A stretch of DNA of 64,000 nt from Betaproteobacteria bacterium (GCA_016720855.1 JADKJU010000001.1:1481501-1545500); one strand, 5' to 3'; positions 17,686 to 29,483 are shown, numbered from the stretch's first letter. Notes: generated by a model not told the origin, from the letters alone. Made by a program: numbers and translations.

Positions 17686-18639
17686 TCAGGGCACCACGGG
17701 CTCGGCGGTCTTCTTCTCCGGCTTCACGAAATCCTCGCGCGAGGCGCCGAGGTACTTCGCGAGCGGGGCGGCCACCAGCACCGAGGAGTAGATGCCGAAG
17801 CAGATGCCGATGGTGAGCGCGAGGGCGAAGTAGTGCAGGCTGGCGCCGCCGAAGAAGAGGATCGCGAGCACCATCATCTGCGTGGAGCCGTGGGTGATGA
17901 TCGTGCGCGAGATCGTGCCGGTGATGGAGGCGTCCATGATCTCGTCCACCGAGGCGCGGCGCATCTTGCGGAAGTTCTCGCGCACCCGGTCGAAGATGAC
18001 CACGGACTCGTTCACCGAATAGCCCAGGATCGCCAGCACGGCCGCCAGCACCGGCAGCGAGAATTCCCACTGGAACGCCGCGAACATGCCCAGGATGATC
18101 ACCACGTCGTGCAGGTTCGCGATGATGGTGGCCACGGCGAAGCGCCACTCGAAGCGAAACGCCAGGTAGACCATGATGCCCAGGCAAACCACCAGGAGCG
18201 CGAGCGCGCCGTCGGTGGCGAGCTCCTTGCCCACCTGGCCGCCCACGAACTCGGTCCGGACGATCTTCGCGGAGGCGTCCACGCTCCTGAGCACCTGCAT
18301 CGCCGCCAGGCTCTGCTTCTGCATCTCCTCGTTCTGGATCTTCGGGTCCGGGTTGGCCTTGAGCGGAAGACGGATCAGGACGTCCTGCGACGAGCCGAAC
18401 TTGAGGACGTTGATGTCCTTGAAGCCGGCCGCGCCGAGGGCCTCGCGAATGCGGTCGGGCTGTGCGGGCTTGTCGTGCGTCACCTCCATCACCGTGCCGC
18501 CGGTGAACTCGATGGAGAAGTGCAGGCCGCGCGCGGCAAGAAAACCAACCGCCAGCAAGAACGTGATGAGCGAGATCACGTTGAACACCAGCGCGTGGCG
18601 CATGAAGGGGATCGTGCGCCGGATCTTGAAGAATTCCAT
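17686..18639 (-). CDS. secF: Protein translocase subunit SecF
   Basis: A 317-residue inner-membrane protein with six membrane spans and a periplasmic domain between spans 1 and 2. SIEFTGGTVMEV at the start and GYSVNESVVIFDRVREN are diagnostic. With SecD and YajC it uses the proton motive force to pull secreted proteins through SecYEG. Gene order is the usual yajC-secD-secF. Confidence 0.97.
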   Translation of the reverse strand: MEFFKIRRTIPFMRHALVFNVISLITFLLAVGFLAARGLHFSIEFTGGTVMEVTHDKPAQPDRIREALGAAGFKDINVLKFGSSQDVLIRLPLKANPDPKIQNEEMQKQSLAAMQVLRSVDASAKIVRTEFVGGQVGKELATDGALALLVVCLGIMVYLAFRFEWRFAVATIIANLHDVVIILGMFAAFQWEFSLPVLAAVLAILGYSVNESVVIFDRVRENFRKMRRASVDEIMDASITGTISRTIITHGSTQMMVLAILFFGGASLHYFALALTIGICFGIYSSVLVAAPLAKYLGASREDFVKPEKKTAEPVVP

Positions 18640-18677
18640 TCGGAATGTCCTTGGGTCTTGGCGTCAGGCCGGCGGCG

Positions 18678-20543
18678 TCAGGCCGCGGCCTTCTTGTGCC
18701 AGTTGGTGTTGCCGATGGACACGTTGACGACCTTCCTGCGGCCGCCGTAGATCAGGTTCACGATGCCGCGCGAGACCATCACCGCGCTGAAGATCGAGGT
18801 GAGGATACCCAGGCAATGCACGACCGCGAACCCGCGCACGGGGCCGGAACCGAAGGCGAGCAGGGCCAGGCCCGCGATGAGTGTCGTGACGTTGGAGTCG
18901 AAAATCGTGTCGAACGCGCGCTCGTAGCCCACCTGGATGGCCATCTGCGGGCTCATGCCGGCGCGGAGCTCCTCGCGGATCCTCTCGTTGATGAGCACGT
19001 TGGCGTCGATCGCCATGCCGAGCGCCAGCGCGATGGCCGCGATGCCGGGGAGCGTGAGCGTGGCCTGGAGCATCGACAGCAGCGCCACGAGGAAAAGCAG
19101 GTTCGATGCCAGGGCCGCCACCGAGATCATGCCGAAGAGCACGTAGTACACGATCATGAAGACGGCGATGGCCATGAATCCGTAGACCACGGACCTGAAG
19201 CCCTTGGCGATGTTCTCCGCGCCCAGGGACGGCCCGACGGTGCGCTCCTCGATGATGTCCATGGGGGCGGCCAGCGCGCCGGCGCGCAGCAGCAGCGCCA
19301 GGTTGCGGGCCTCCTGCACGTCACCGATGCCGGAAATCTGGAAGCGGTTGCCGAATTCCTCCTGGATCACTGGCCACGTGAGCACGGTGGTGGAATTGCG
19401 CTCCACCAGCATCATGCCCATGCGCTTCTTGAGGTTCTCGCGCGTCGTCTGGCGCATGATGCGCCCGCCGCTGTCGTCGAGCGCCATCGAGACGACGGGC
19501 CGGCCGTCGCGCTGATCGAAGCCCGGTTGCGCGTCCTTGATCCGGTCGCCCGTGATCACCACCGTCTTCTTCACCAGCACCGTGTTGCCCTCGGCGTCGA
19601 GGAACTTGTCGGTGCCGAAGGGCGCGGGCTGGTCCTTGTAGGCGGCGAAGGCGTTCTGGCCGGGGCCTGACGCATGCTCTTCCGAGACCAGGCGCACTTC
19701 GAGCGTGGCGGTGCGGCCGAGGATCTCCTTGGCGCGGCCCGGGTCCTGCACGCCGGCCAGCTGCACCACGATGCGATCGACGCCCTGCTGCTGGATGATG
19801 GGCTCGGCCACGCCCAGTTCGTTCACGCGGTTGCGCAGCGTCTGGATGTTCTGCTGGAGGGCGAGCTCCTGCTCCTTCTTCACGACCTCGGGCTTGATCG
19901 TGGCGACGATGCCCGCTTCCTCGCCCGCGGCCTGTTCGCGCAGGGTCAGGTCCGGCATCTCCTTCTCGATGAGCTTCAGGGCCGCGGCGCGCTGGTCGTT
20001 CTCGCGGAAGCGGACCACCACGCGGTCACCCTCGCGCGCCAGGCCCGAGTAGTAGATCTTCTTGTCGCGCAGCAGGCCCCGCACGTCGCCGAGGTAGCGC
20101 TCGACCGACTTGTTGGCGGCCGCCTTCATGTCCACCTGCAACAGGAAGTGCACGCCCCCGCGCAGGTCGAGGCCCAGGTACATGGGCTTGGCGCCCAGCG
20201 CCTGCAGCCACTTGGGCGTGGCCGACTGCAGGTTCAGCGCCACGACGTATCCCGGCGGCACCTTCGCCTGGATGATGTCGCGCGCCTTGATCTGGGTGTC
20301 GGTGTCGGCGAAGCGGAAGATCGCCTGCCCTTCCTCGCCCTCGATCCCGGCCATCGCGATGCCCGCGCCCTTGAGGGCCGCCACGAGATCGGATTGCAGG
20401 GGCGCCTCCACCTTCACCGAGGCGCGCGCGCCGGAGACCTGAACCACCGGCACCTCGCCGAAAAGGTTTGGCGCGGCGTAGATGATGCTCACCACCAGCG
20501 CGACGGCGATGAGGACGTACTTCCAGGCCGGGTACTTGTTCAT
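18678..20543 (-). CDS. secD: Protein translocase subunit SecD
   Basis: A 621-residue partner of SecF with one N-terminal span, a large periplasmic domain (about 40-440) and five C-terminal spans. LGLDLRGGVHFLLQVD and the D/R-rich proton path around GMAIDANVLINERIREE are intact. It starts 13 nt after yajC and is followed by secF after 38 nt. Confidence 0.97.
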   Translation of the reverse strand: MNKYPAWKYVLIAVALVVSIIYAAPNLFGEVPVVQVSGARASVKVEAPLQSDLVAALKGAGIAMAGIEGEEGQAIFRFADTDTQIKARDIIQAKVPPGYVVALNLQSATPKWLQALGAKPMYLGLDLRGGVHFLLQVDMKAAANKSVERYLGDVRGLLRDKKIYYSGLAREGDRVVVRFRENDQRAAALKLIEKEMPDLTLREQAAGEEAGIVATIKPEVVKKEQELALQQNIQTLRNRVNELGVAEPIIQQQGVDRIVVQLAGVQDPGRAKEILGRTATLEVRLVSEEHASGPGQNAFAAYKDQPAPFGTDKFLDAEGNTVLVKKTVVITGDRIKDAQPGFDQRDGRPVVSMALDDSGGRIMRQTTRENLKKRMGMMLVERNSTTVLTWPVIQEEFGNRFQISGIGDVQEARNLALLLRAGALAAPMDIIEERTVGPSLGAENIAKGFRSVVYGFMAIAVFMIVYYVLFGMISVAALASNLLFLVALLSMLQATLTLPGIAAIALALGMAIDANVLINERIREELRAGMSPQMAIQVGYERAFDTIFDSNVTTLIAGLALLAFGSGPVRGFAVVHCLGILTSIFSAVMVSRGIVNLIYGGRRKVVNVSIGNTNWHKKAAA

Positions 20544-20556
20544 GCGCGATGGGCCG

Positions 20557-20880
20557 CTACTGGGCGTCCTTGATGGTGCCCTTGGGCAGGAGCGTGTTCA
20601 CGGCCTGCTTCTGGACCTGGATCACGACCTTGTCGGCCACTTCGAGGCCGACGTAGTTGTCGGTGATCTTCGTGATCTTGCCGACGATGCCGACGGCGAC
20701 CACCTCGTCGCCCTTCTGCAGCGCTTCCAGCATCGACTTGTGCTCCTTCGCCTTCTTCATCTGCGGACGGATCATGAGGAAGTAGAGGATCACGAACATC
20801 AGGATGATGGGCAGCAGGCCCATCAGCGTGTCGCCCTGCGAAGCCTGGCCGGCGGCCTGGGCGTATGCGGTTCCGATCAT
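20557..20880 (-). CDS. yajC: Sec translocon accessory protein YajC
   Basis: A 107-residue protein with a single membrane span (about 21-36, LLPIILMFVILYFLMI) followed by the RPQMKKAKEHKSML cytosolic motif. It is part of the SecDF-YajC complex. The ATG was chosen at 20880 because the family starts shortly before the membrane span. It lies 128 nt after tgt; that gap shows only a weak 5-bp hairpin with a T run on the minus strand near 20931-20952. Confidence 0.95.
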   Translation of the reverse strand: MIGTAYAQAAGQASQGDTLMGLLPIILMFVILYFLMIRPQMKKAKEHKSMLEALQKGDEVVAVGIVGKITKITDNYVGLEVADKVVIQVQKQAVNTLLPKGTIKDAQ

Positions 20881-21008
20881 GTGGGTCTCCGGGCGGAATG
20901 TCTTGATGCGGCAAGGGCTTAACTTGCCGGAAAAACATGCGATTCTAGCATGCCGAGGGACGTCATTCGACCCCAGGTGGAGGCGGAAGGCGGGGGGTTC
21001 AAGGCCCC

Positions 21009-22121
21009 TCAGGGCGCAGCGGCCGTGGCGCCCCGGTCGCGGTGGAAACGCTCCCGGAAAGCGGCGAAGGCGCCAGCCTCGATGGCCTGCCGCATTTCGC
21101 GCATCAGGATCTGGTAGTAGAAGAGGTTGTGGATGGTATTGAGCCGCGCGCCGAGGATCTCGTTGGCGCGGTGCAGGTGGTGCAGGTAGGCGCGCGTGAA
21201 ATGGCGGCAGGTGTAGCAGGCGCACTCCTCGTCGAGCGGATGCACGTCCGCCCGGTGGCGCGCGTTCTTGATCCTGAGGTCGCCGAAGCGCGTGAACAGC
21301 CAGCCGTTGCGCGCGTTTCGCGTGGGCAGGACGCAATCGAAGAGGTCCACACCGGCAGCCACGGCATCGACGAGGTTTTCCGGCGTTCCCACCCCCATCA
21401 GGTAACGCGGGCGATCGGCGGGGAGCTTCGGCGCCGTATGCGCCAGGATGCGCGCCATGTCCTGCCCGGGCTCGCCCACGGACAGGCCGCCGATGGCGTA
21501 GCCGTCGAAGCCGATCGCCTCCAGCGCCCCCCGGGATTCGTCGCGAAGGTCCTCGTGCATGCCACCCTGCACGATGCCGAAGAGGGCGTTGGCATTGCCC
21601 TCGTGCGCCCGCTTCGAGCGCGCGGCCCAGCGCAAGGAGAGCCGCATGGAATCCGCCGTCTCGTCGCGCGTGGCGGGGTAGGCGGTGCACTCGTCGAAGA
21701 CCATCGCGATGTCGGAATCGAGGACGCGCTGGATGCGCATCGACTCCTCGGGCGTGAGGAAGAGCTTGTCGCCGTTCACCGGCGACTGGAAGGCGACGCC
21801 CTCCTCGCTCACCTTCCGCAGCGGGCCCAGGCTGTACACCTGGAAGCCGCCGGAATCGGTGAGGATGGGCCCGTCCCAGCCCATGAAGCGGTGCAGGCCG
21901 CCGTGCGCGGCGATCACCTCCATCCCCGGGCGCAGCCACAGGTGGAACGTGTTGCCGAGCACGATGTCGGCGCCGACCTCGACGAGTTCCGCCGGCGTCA
22001 TCGCCTTCACCGTGCCGTAGGTGCCCACCGGCATGAAGGCCGGCGTGGCGACCTCGCCGTGGGCCAGCGCGAGCGTGCCGCGTCGCGCGGCGCCGTCGGT
22101 GGCGAGCAGGTCGAACTTCAC
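21009..22121 (-). CDS. tgt: Queuine tRNA-ribosyltransferase
   Basis: A 370-residue enzyme exchanging G34 for preQ1 in tRNAs with GUN anticodons. Substrate-binding DSGGFQVYSL and the zinc site CACYTCRHFTRAYLHHL are present. GTG at 22121 was chosen because VKFDLLATDG matches the family start and GTGA overlaps the gst stop. The longer frame to 22184 runs inside gst. queG (39317-40417), a later step of queuosine synthesis, is also in this window. Confidence 0.96.
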   Translation of the reverse strand: MKFDLLATDGAARRGTLALAHGEVATPAFMPVGTYGTVKAMTPAELVEVGADIVLGNTFHLWLRPGMEVIAAHGGLHRFMGWDGPILTDSGGFQVYSLGPLRKVSEEGVAFQSPVNGDKLFLTPEESMRIQRVLDSDIAMVFDECTAYPATRDETADSMRLSLRWAARSKRAHEGNANALFGIVQGGMHEDLRDESRGALEAIGFDGYAIGGLSVGEPGQDMARILAHTAPKLPADRPRYLMGVGTPENLVDAVAAGVDLFDCVLPTRNARNGWLFTRFGDLRIKNARHRADVHPLDEECACYTCRHFTRAYLHHLHRANEILGARLNTIHNLFYYQILMREMRQAIEAGAFAAFRERFHRDRGATAAAP

Positions 22122-22768
22122 GAACGCCAGTGCGGGGGAAAGGTCTTGTCGAAGTACGGCAGCGCCTCGATGCGCCCCGCCCATTGCGCGATGGGCGGCG
22201 GGAGGATCCCGGCGAGCTTCGAGACGGGCTTCTTTTCGCCGATGCGCTTCACGTACGCGACGTCCGGGTAGAGGACGAAGTCGGCCGCGCCCGGCGAGTC
22301 CCCCCCGAGGTAGGCTCCGCGCAGCTCGCGCCCGAAGTGGTCCAGCTCGGCGGCAAGCGTGCGGCGCCCCTCCTCCAGGCGGACCTCGTCCGGCGCCACG
22401 CCCTCGGGCTTCTTGTAGAGCTCATCGTAGATCGGCGTAAGCCCCTTGCGGTCCAGGTGCTCCTCGTCCTCGCGCACGAGGCGGCGGATGCGCGCGCGCT
22501 CCTGCGCCGTGCCGGGATACAGCCGCCGCGTGCCGGCGATCTCGTCGAGGTACTCGAGGATCGCGAGCGACTCCCACAGCACGAACCCGTCGTGCACGAT
22601 CGTGGGCACCTGGTGGCGCGGATTGATCGCGACGAACTCGGGCTTCGTGAGGTCCTTGTCGGCGAACGACAGCACCTTGAGTTCGTAGGGGATGCCGAGG
22701 TGCTCGAGGGCCAGCCAGACGCGCCAGGAATAGGGCGAGCCGTGGCCGTGGTAGAAGGCGAGGGACAT
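22118..22768 (-). CDS. Glutathione S-transferase family protein
   Basis: A 216-residue soluble GST-like protein. The N-terminal thioredoxin-like domain has SPYSWRVWLALEHLGIPYE, the cis-Pro region HQVPTIVHDG and the ESLAILEYLDE gamma-glutamyl site. The C-terminal helical domain starts at about residue 90. ATG 22768 has an AGGAG site 8 nt upstream; the longer frame is not supported. Substrate unknown. First gene of the gst-tgt-yajC-secDF-dedA run. Confidence 0.88.
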   Translation of the reverse strand: MSLAFYHGHGSPYSWRVWLALEHLGIPYELKVLSFADKDLTKPEFVAINPRHQVPTIVHDGFVLWESLAILEYLDEIAGTRRLYPGTAQERARIRRLVREDEEHLDRKGLTPIYDELYKKPEGVAPDEVRLEEGRRTLAAELDHFGRELRGAYLGGDSPGAADFVLYPDVAYVKRIGEKKPVSKLAGILPPPIAQWAGRIEALPYFDKTFPPHWRS

Positions 22769-22821
22769 GACGGGATCTCCTGCGGCGCCAGGCACGGTGG
22801 CAGGCACCGCATCTCGCACCA

Positions 22822-22855
22822 GACGAAAAAGGCCGGCGGGGAAGACCCGCCGGCC
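22822..22855 (-). terminator. Intrinsic terminator of the pyrophosphatase gene
   Basis: A perfect 10-bp stem (GGCCGGCGGG / CCCGCCGGCC) with a 5-nt loop is followed on the minus strand by TTTTTCGTC. It lies just past the hppA stop and separates the adk-pfp-hppA run from gst-tgt. Confidence 0.9.
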
Positions 22856-22877
22856 CGCGAAGTTTACTGCCAACCGC

Positions 22878-24959
<2,082 letters not shown>

Positions 24960-25014
24960 GGTCTGCTTCTCCTTGTTGCCTGGGGTTTGCGATTCGGAAC
25001 CGGTATGCCTCGCG

Positions 25015-26274
25015 CTAAGGCGCGAAGGTGGACTTCGTCTTCTTCCTGACGGCGACGTTCTTCAGGCGCACGTACCTGGGAAGGCCCTTCTCGAACGGGG
25101 GAAACGCCTCGCCAGCGATGAGTGGCTCGAGATAGCGGCGGCATTTCGCCGTGATGTGGAAGCCGTCCTTCGCGATGTAGTCACGCGGCATCTTCTTTTC
25201 GACGTTCGCCACGTCGGCAAGCTTCGCCACCCCGATTTTCCAGCGGTACGGGCGGCTGGAGACGCGCACGATGGTCGGCATCACGCCGGATTCGCCCTTG
25301 AGGGCCAGCTCGACGGCGGCCTTGCCCACGGCGTAGGACTGTTCCAGGTCGGTCTTCGAGGCGATGTGGCGGGCCGAGCGCTGCAGGTAGTCCGCCACGG
25401 CCCAGTGGACCTTGTAGCCCCGCTTCGCCTGCACGAGGCCCGCGATCACCGGGGCGACGCCCCCGAGCTGCGCGTGGCCGAAGGCGTCCTTGAGCCCCGT
25501 CTCGGAGAGGAATCGGCCCTCAAGGTCGCGCAGCCCTTCCGACACGCCGACGGCGCAGTAGCCGAATCGCTTCACGCAGTGATCCACTCTTGCGAGGAAC
25601 GCGGCCTCGTCGAAGGCGATCTCGGGGAACAGCAGCACATGGGGGGCTTCGGCGGCCTTCGACTGGGCGAGGCCCACCGCCGCGGTGATCCAGCCGGCAT
25701 GCCGGCCCATCACCTCGAGCACGAAGACCTTGGTCGAGGTCTTTGCCATGGAAGCGATGTCGAATCCCGCCTCCAGCATGCTGGTCGCCACGTACTTGGC
25801 CACCGAACCGAAGCCGGGGCAGGTGTCGGTGATCGGCAGGTCGTTGTCGATCGTCTTGGGCACGTGCACGGCGACGAGCGGGTAGCCCAGTTCGGCGGCG
25901 ATGCGCGAAACCTTGAGGCAGGTGTCGGCCGAATCGTTGCCGCCGTTGTAGAAGAAATAGCCGATGTCGTGCGCCTTGAACACCTCGATCAGGCGCTCGT
26001 ATTCGTGGCCGCCCTTCTCGACGCCCTTGAGCTTGTAGCGGCAGGAGCCGAAGGCGCCGCCGGGCGTGTGCATGAGCGCGCGGATGGATGCGGCGGATTC
26101 GCGGCTGGTGTCGATCAGGTTCTCGTGCAGCGCGCCCAGGATGCCGTCGCGCCCGGCGAAGACCTTGCCGATCTTCGTGCGGTGCTTGCGGGCGGTCTCG
26201 ATGACGCCGGCGGCGCTCGCGTTGATCACCGCGGTCACCCCGCCCGACTGTGCGTAGAAGACGTTGCGAGGCAT
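25015..26274 (-). CDS. pfp: Pyrophosphate-dependent 6-phosphofructokinase
   Basis: A 419-residue phosphofructokinase. Catalytic PKTIDNDL and substrate-binding MGRHAGWI are intact. The nucleotide/PPi selector reads GGNDSADT rather than GGDGS of ATP enzymes, and a Lys lies before TIDND; together these indicate PPi as phosphoryl donor. The reaction is reversible, serving glycolysis and gluconeogenesis. It lies 6 nt after adk and 55 nt before hppA, consistent with a PPi-economy operon. Confidence 0.9.
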   Translation of the reverse strand: MPRNVFYAQSGGVTAVINASAAGVIETARKHRTKIGKVFAGRDGILGALHENLIDTSRESAASIRALMHTPGGAFGSCRYKLKGVEKGGHEYERLIEVFKAHDIGYFFYNGGNDSADTCLKVSRIAAELGYPLVAVHVPKTIDNDLPITDTCPGFGSVAKYVATSMLEAGFDIASMAKTSTKVFVLEVMGRHAGWITAAVGLAQSKAAEAPHVLLFPEIAFDEAAFLARVDHCVKRFGYCAVGVSEGLRDLEGRFLSETGLKDAFGHAQLGGVAPVIAGLVQAKRGYKVHWAVADYLQRSARHIASKTDLEQSYAVGKAAVELALKGESGVMPTIVRVSSRPYRWKIGVAKLADVANVEKKMPRDYIAKDGFHITAKCRRYLEPLIAGEAFPPFEKGLPRYVRLKNVAVRKKTKSTFAP

Positions 26275-26280
26275 GGCGGG

Positions 26281-26934
26281 CTAGCCCAGGGCGGCGAAGA
26301 CGAGGTCGCGGACGGCGTCGACCGTGCCGCCCCCCGGAATCCGGTGGCACCGCGGCGCATGCGGGTCGCCGGTGGCGGCCCAGCGCGCGTAGAACTCGAC
26401 CAGGGGGACGGTCTGCTGGTGGTAGATCACCAGGCGCTTCCTGACCGTCTCCTCCTTGTCGTCGTCGCGCTGGATGAGGTCTTCGCCCGTCACATCGTCC
26501 TTGCCTGCCGTTTTCGGCGGGTTGTACTTGAGGTGATAGGTGCGTCCCGACGGCAGGTGCACGCGCCGCCCGGACATGCGGTCGATGATGGCCGAGTCCT
26601 CGACCGCGATCTCGACCACGTGATCCACATCGATGCCGGAAGCCCTCAGGGCCTCGGCCTGCGGAATCGTGCGCGGGAAGCCGTCGAAAAGAAATCCGCG
26701 CTCGCAATCGGGCGCCACGATCCGCTCCTTCACGAGCGCGACGATGATGTCGTCCGAGACGAGTTCCCCGCGGTCCATGATGGTCTTGGCCGCGAGCCCC
26801 TGCGGCGTTCCGGCCTTCACGGCGGCACGAAGCATGTCCCCGGTCGAAATCTGGGGGATCGAGAACTTCTGCGTGACGAATCCGGCCTGGGTCCCCTTGC
26901 CGGCGCCCGGGCCTCCCAACAAGATCAGGCGCAT
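26281..26934 (-). CDS. adk: Adenylate kinase
   Basis: A 217-residue long-form adenylate kinase (ATP + AMP = 2 ADP). P-loop GGPGAGKGTQ, AMP-binding GFPRTIPQAE and a LID domain (GRRVHLPSGRTYH) without zinc cysteines are present. ATG 26934 starts the conserved MRLILLG and has GGGAGG upstream; a longer frame to 26985 is not supported. It is co-directional with kdsB upstream (101-nt gap) and pfp downstream (6 nt). Confidence 0.97.
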   Translation of the reverse strand: MRLILLGGPGAGKGTQAGFVTQKFSIPQISTGDMLRAAVKAGTPQGLAAKTIMDRGELVSDDIIVALVKERIVAPDCERGFLFDGFPRTIPQAEALRASGIDVDHVVEIAVEDSAIIDRMSGRRVHLPSGRTYHLKYNPPKTAGKDDVTGEDLIQRDDDKEETVRKRLVIYHQQTVPLVEFYARWAATGDPHAPRCHRIPGGGTVDAVRDLVFAALG

Positions 26935-27035
26935 GGGCCTGCCTCCCTCAAGAGCGTTTTTACTGGAAAAGCACTCGATTATCACCGGCCCGGGGGAAGC
27001 GGGTCAAACCCGTGGAAACCCGAAGGGGGGGGTAT

Positions 27036-27812
27036 TCAGGGCTGCGCCGGCCCGAGAATCTTCCTCACGCGCTCCAGGTCCTCGGGCGTGTCCACGCCCG
27101 CCTCGACGGGCTCGCCCCAGAAGGCCACCGCGATCCGGTGGCCGTGGCCCAGGGCGCGAAGCTGCTCCAGCGCCTCGAAGCGCTCGGCGGGCGTCGGCGA
27201 CAGGCCCGAGAACCTGCGCAGGAAGCCCACCCGGTAGGCGTAGATGCCGACATGGCGAAGGGCCGGGAACCCGGGCGGCAGCTTGCCCTTCGTCGCGGCG
27301 AAGGCATCGCGTGCATACGGGATGGGCGCCCGCGAGAAGTAGGTCGCATACCCCTCGGTATCGTGGACCACCTTCACGACATTGGGGTCGAAGAACGCCT
27401 TCGCCGACGTGATCGGATGGACGGCGGTCGCGATGGAAGCCTTGGGCCGCAGCGCCAGCTCCCGGGCCACGGCGCGGATGAGGAGCGGGTCGATGAGCGG
27501 CTCGTCGCCCTGGACGTTCACCACGATCTCGCCGTCGGCGAGCCCGAGGAGTTCCACGGCCTCCGCGAGGCGATCGGTTCCGGTGGGATGCGACGTCGAG
27601 GTCGTGCACACGCGCCAGTCGAGCGCCGCCATGGCGTCGGCGATATCCGGGTGGTCCGTTGCGATGACCACGTCCTCGGCGCCGCTCTGCGCGGCGCGCT
27701 CGGCGACCCACGCCACCATGGGCTTGCCGCCGATGTCGGCGAGCATCTTGCCCGGCAGGCGGGTCGAGCGAAGCCGCGCCGGGATGATGACCTTGAAGGT
27801 GAGGGTCTTCAC
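27036..27812 (-). CDS. kdsB: CMP-Kdo synthetase (3-deoxy-manno-octulosonate cytidylyltransferase)
   Basis: A 258-residue cytosolic enzyme activating Kdo for lipopolysaccharide inner-core assembly. It has the nucleotidyltransferase start IIPARLRSTRLPGKML, VNVQGDEPLI and HVGIYAYR blocks. It starts 16 nt after the Trm112-like gene within the exbBD-lpxK run, matching the LpxK/Kdo pathway context. Confidence 0.96.
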   Translation of the reverse strand: MKTLTFKVIIPARLRSTRLPGKMLADIGGKPMVAWVAERAAQSGAEDVVIATDHPDIADAMAALDWRVCTTSTSHPTGTDRLAEAVELLGLADGEIVVNVQGDEPLIDPLLIRAVARELALRPKASIATAVHPITSAKAFFDPNVVKVVHDTEGYATYFSRAPIPYARDAFAATKGKLPPGFPALRHVGIYAYRVGFLRRFSGLSPTPAERFEALEQLRALGHGHRIAVAFWGEPVEAGVDTPEDLERVRKILGPAQP

Positions 27813-27828
27813 GGGTCGCCAGGTGCCC

Positions 27829-28008
27829 TCAGGCTTCCTCTTCGGGGCCGAGCTTCCTCGCCTCCTCCTCGAGCATGACGGGAATGTCGTCCCGCACCGG
27901 GAAGGCGAGCCGGTCGGCGCGACAGGTGAGCTCGTGCGGCTCCCGGCGGTGAACGAGGGGGCCCTTGCAGATGGGGCAGACGAGGATTTCGAGGAGCTTG
28001 GGGTCCAT
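27829..28008 (-). CDS. Trm112-like zinc-ribbon small protein
   Basis: A 59-residue protein beginning MDPKLLEILVCPICKGPLVH and containing IPVMLEEEARKL. This is the Trm112/YcaR family found between lpxK and kdsB. Only the first CPxC pair is present and the second Cys pair is partly lost (single Cys in LTCRAD), as in many bacterial members. ATG 28008 overlaps the lpxK stop (ATGA). Role is uncertain. Confidence 0.9.
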   Translation of the reverse strand: MDPKLLEILVCPICKGPLVHRREPHELTCRADRLAFPVRDDIPVMLEEEARKLGPEEEA

Positions 28009-29036
28009 CAGGGGCGTGTCCCGGCGGCGAGGCGATCGAGGAGGAAGGCGTCGAACTCCGGCGGGAGCACCGCCTCGACGCGAAGGAACCACATCCGCGC
28101 ATCCGCGAATGCCGCGCATTTTACGGCATCCTTCTCCGTCATGACGATGAGCTCCACCCCCGGCAGGCGAAGCTCGTTCTGCTGGAAGTGGTGATGGTCG
28201 GCAAACGCGTGGCGCTCCCCCGCCACGCCCAGCCGCGCCAGGTGGGAAAAGAAGCGGGCGGGATTGCCGATGCCCGCGACCGCGGCGACTCTCCGGCCGC
28301 GCGCGCCGAGCGCGAATTGCGCGGGGGAAAGGTCCTCGTTCGCGAACGAAACGAACCGCTCTCCGGCCAGCGTCATCGCGAACTGGCGCGGCGCGGGAAC
28401 GAGGTCCGAATAACCGCCGTTCACCACCGCCGCATCGACGCTCCTCAACCGCGAGACCGGCTCGCGCAGCGGCCCCGAAGGCAGCGGCAGCCCGTTGCCG
28501 AAGCCGCGTTCGCCGTCCACGACCGCGATTTCCACGTCCCGGGCCAGCGCGTAATGCTGCAGGCCGTCATCGCTGACCAGCACGTCGATCTCCGGATGCG
28601 CGGCGAGCAGTGCCCGAGCGGCTGCCGGGCGGTCCGGGGACAGGTAGACGGGCGCGCCCGTGCGGCGCGCGATGAGCACGGGCTCGTCGCCGAAGTACTC
28701 GGGCGTGGCGATGCCGGGAAGGACGCGGACCACGCCTCGCGGATCGGCATCCGTTGGCGGCACTCGGCCGTAGCCGCGCGAAATCACGCCCGGGTTGCGC
28801 CCGGCCCTGCGAAGCGATTCGACGACGGCGATGACCAGCGGCGTCTTTCCCGTGCCACCCGCGGTGATGTTGCCCACGACGATGACCGGGACCGGGGATT
28901 TCCACGCGCGAAGGATCCCCGCGCCATAGAGCGCGCGCCGCAGGGCGACGAGCAGGCGAAAGACGAGCGCCAGGGGCAGGAACACGAGCGCGCCGCCGCC
29001 CAGGCGCTGCCATTCCCTTTCCAGCCAGGCTTGCAT
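28008..29036 (-). CDS. lpxK: Tetraacyldisaccharide 4'-kinase
   Basis: A 342-residue, membrane-associated P-loop kinase that makes lipid IVA from its 4'-unphosphorylated precursor in lipid A synthesis. Walker A lies in NITAGGTGKTPLV (about 56-68) and an N-terminal amphipathic/hydrophobic anchor precedes it. It shares an ATGA junction with the Trm112-like gene and sits 30 nt after exbD. Confidence 0.96.
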   Translation of the reverse strand: MQAWLEREWQRLGGGALVFLPLALVFRLLVALRRALYGAGILRAWKSPVPVIVVGNITAGGTGKTPLVIAVVESLRRAGRNPGVISRGYGRVPPTDADPRGVVRVLPGIATPEYFGDEPVLIARRTGAPVYLSPDRPAAARALLAAHPEIDVLVSDDGLQHYALARDVEIAVVDGERGFGNGLPLPSGPLREPVSRLRSVDAAVVNGGYSDLVPAPRQFAMTLAGERFVSFANEDLSPAQFALGARGRRVAAVAGIGNPARFFSHLARLGVAGERHAFADHHHFQQNELRLPGVELIVMTEKDAVKCAAFADARMWFLRVEAVLPPEFDAFLLDRLAAGTRP

Positions 29037-29066
29037 GCCCGAAACCCCCGCGCGAAGCGCCGGTCC

Positions 29067-29483
29067 CTACTTGCGGGACTGGGTGGTGAACGAGATGTGG
29101 TTGTAGCCCGCCAGCCGCGCCGCTTCCATCACGTTGACCACTGACTGGTGAGTGGCCGCGGCGTCGGCGCTGATGGCGACGACGGGCTCCTTCGCGCCCT
29201 TGGCGGCCTCCTGGAGACGGCCCGCCAGTCCCGAAGGGTTGTCGTAGGAGACGGTGGTGCCGTTGATGGCGTAGCGGCCGTTCGCGTCCACCGCCACCGC
29301 CAGCACCAGCGGGCGGTCGGGGGACTTGTCCGCCGTCGATTCCGGAAGGTTGATCTGCAGTTCGGCGAAGCGGCTGTAGGTGGTAGTGAGGAAAAGGAAG
29401 ATCAGGACGACGATGAGGATGTCGATCAGCGGGATCAGGTTGATCTCCGGCTCTTCGCGCGCGCGGCCGCGACGGAAGTTCAT
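29067..29483 (-). CDS. exbD: ExbD/TolR-type biopolymer transport protein
   Basis: A 138-residue protein with one N-terminal membrane span (INLIPLIDILIVVLIFLF) containing the essential Asp (LIDIL). The periplasmic domain follows. It works with ExbB as a proton channel energising outer-membrane processes. The start overlaps the exbB stop by 4 nt (ATGA). Confidence 0.93.
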   Translation of the reverse strand: MNFRRGRAREEPEINLIPLIDILIVVLIFLFLTTTYSRFAELQINLPESTADKSPDRPLVLAVAVDANGRYAINGTTVSYDNPSGLAGRLQEAAKGAKEPVVAISADAAATHQSVVNVMEAARLAGYNHISFTTQSRK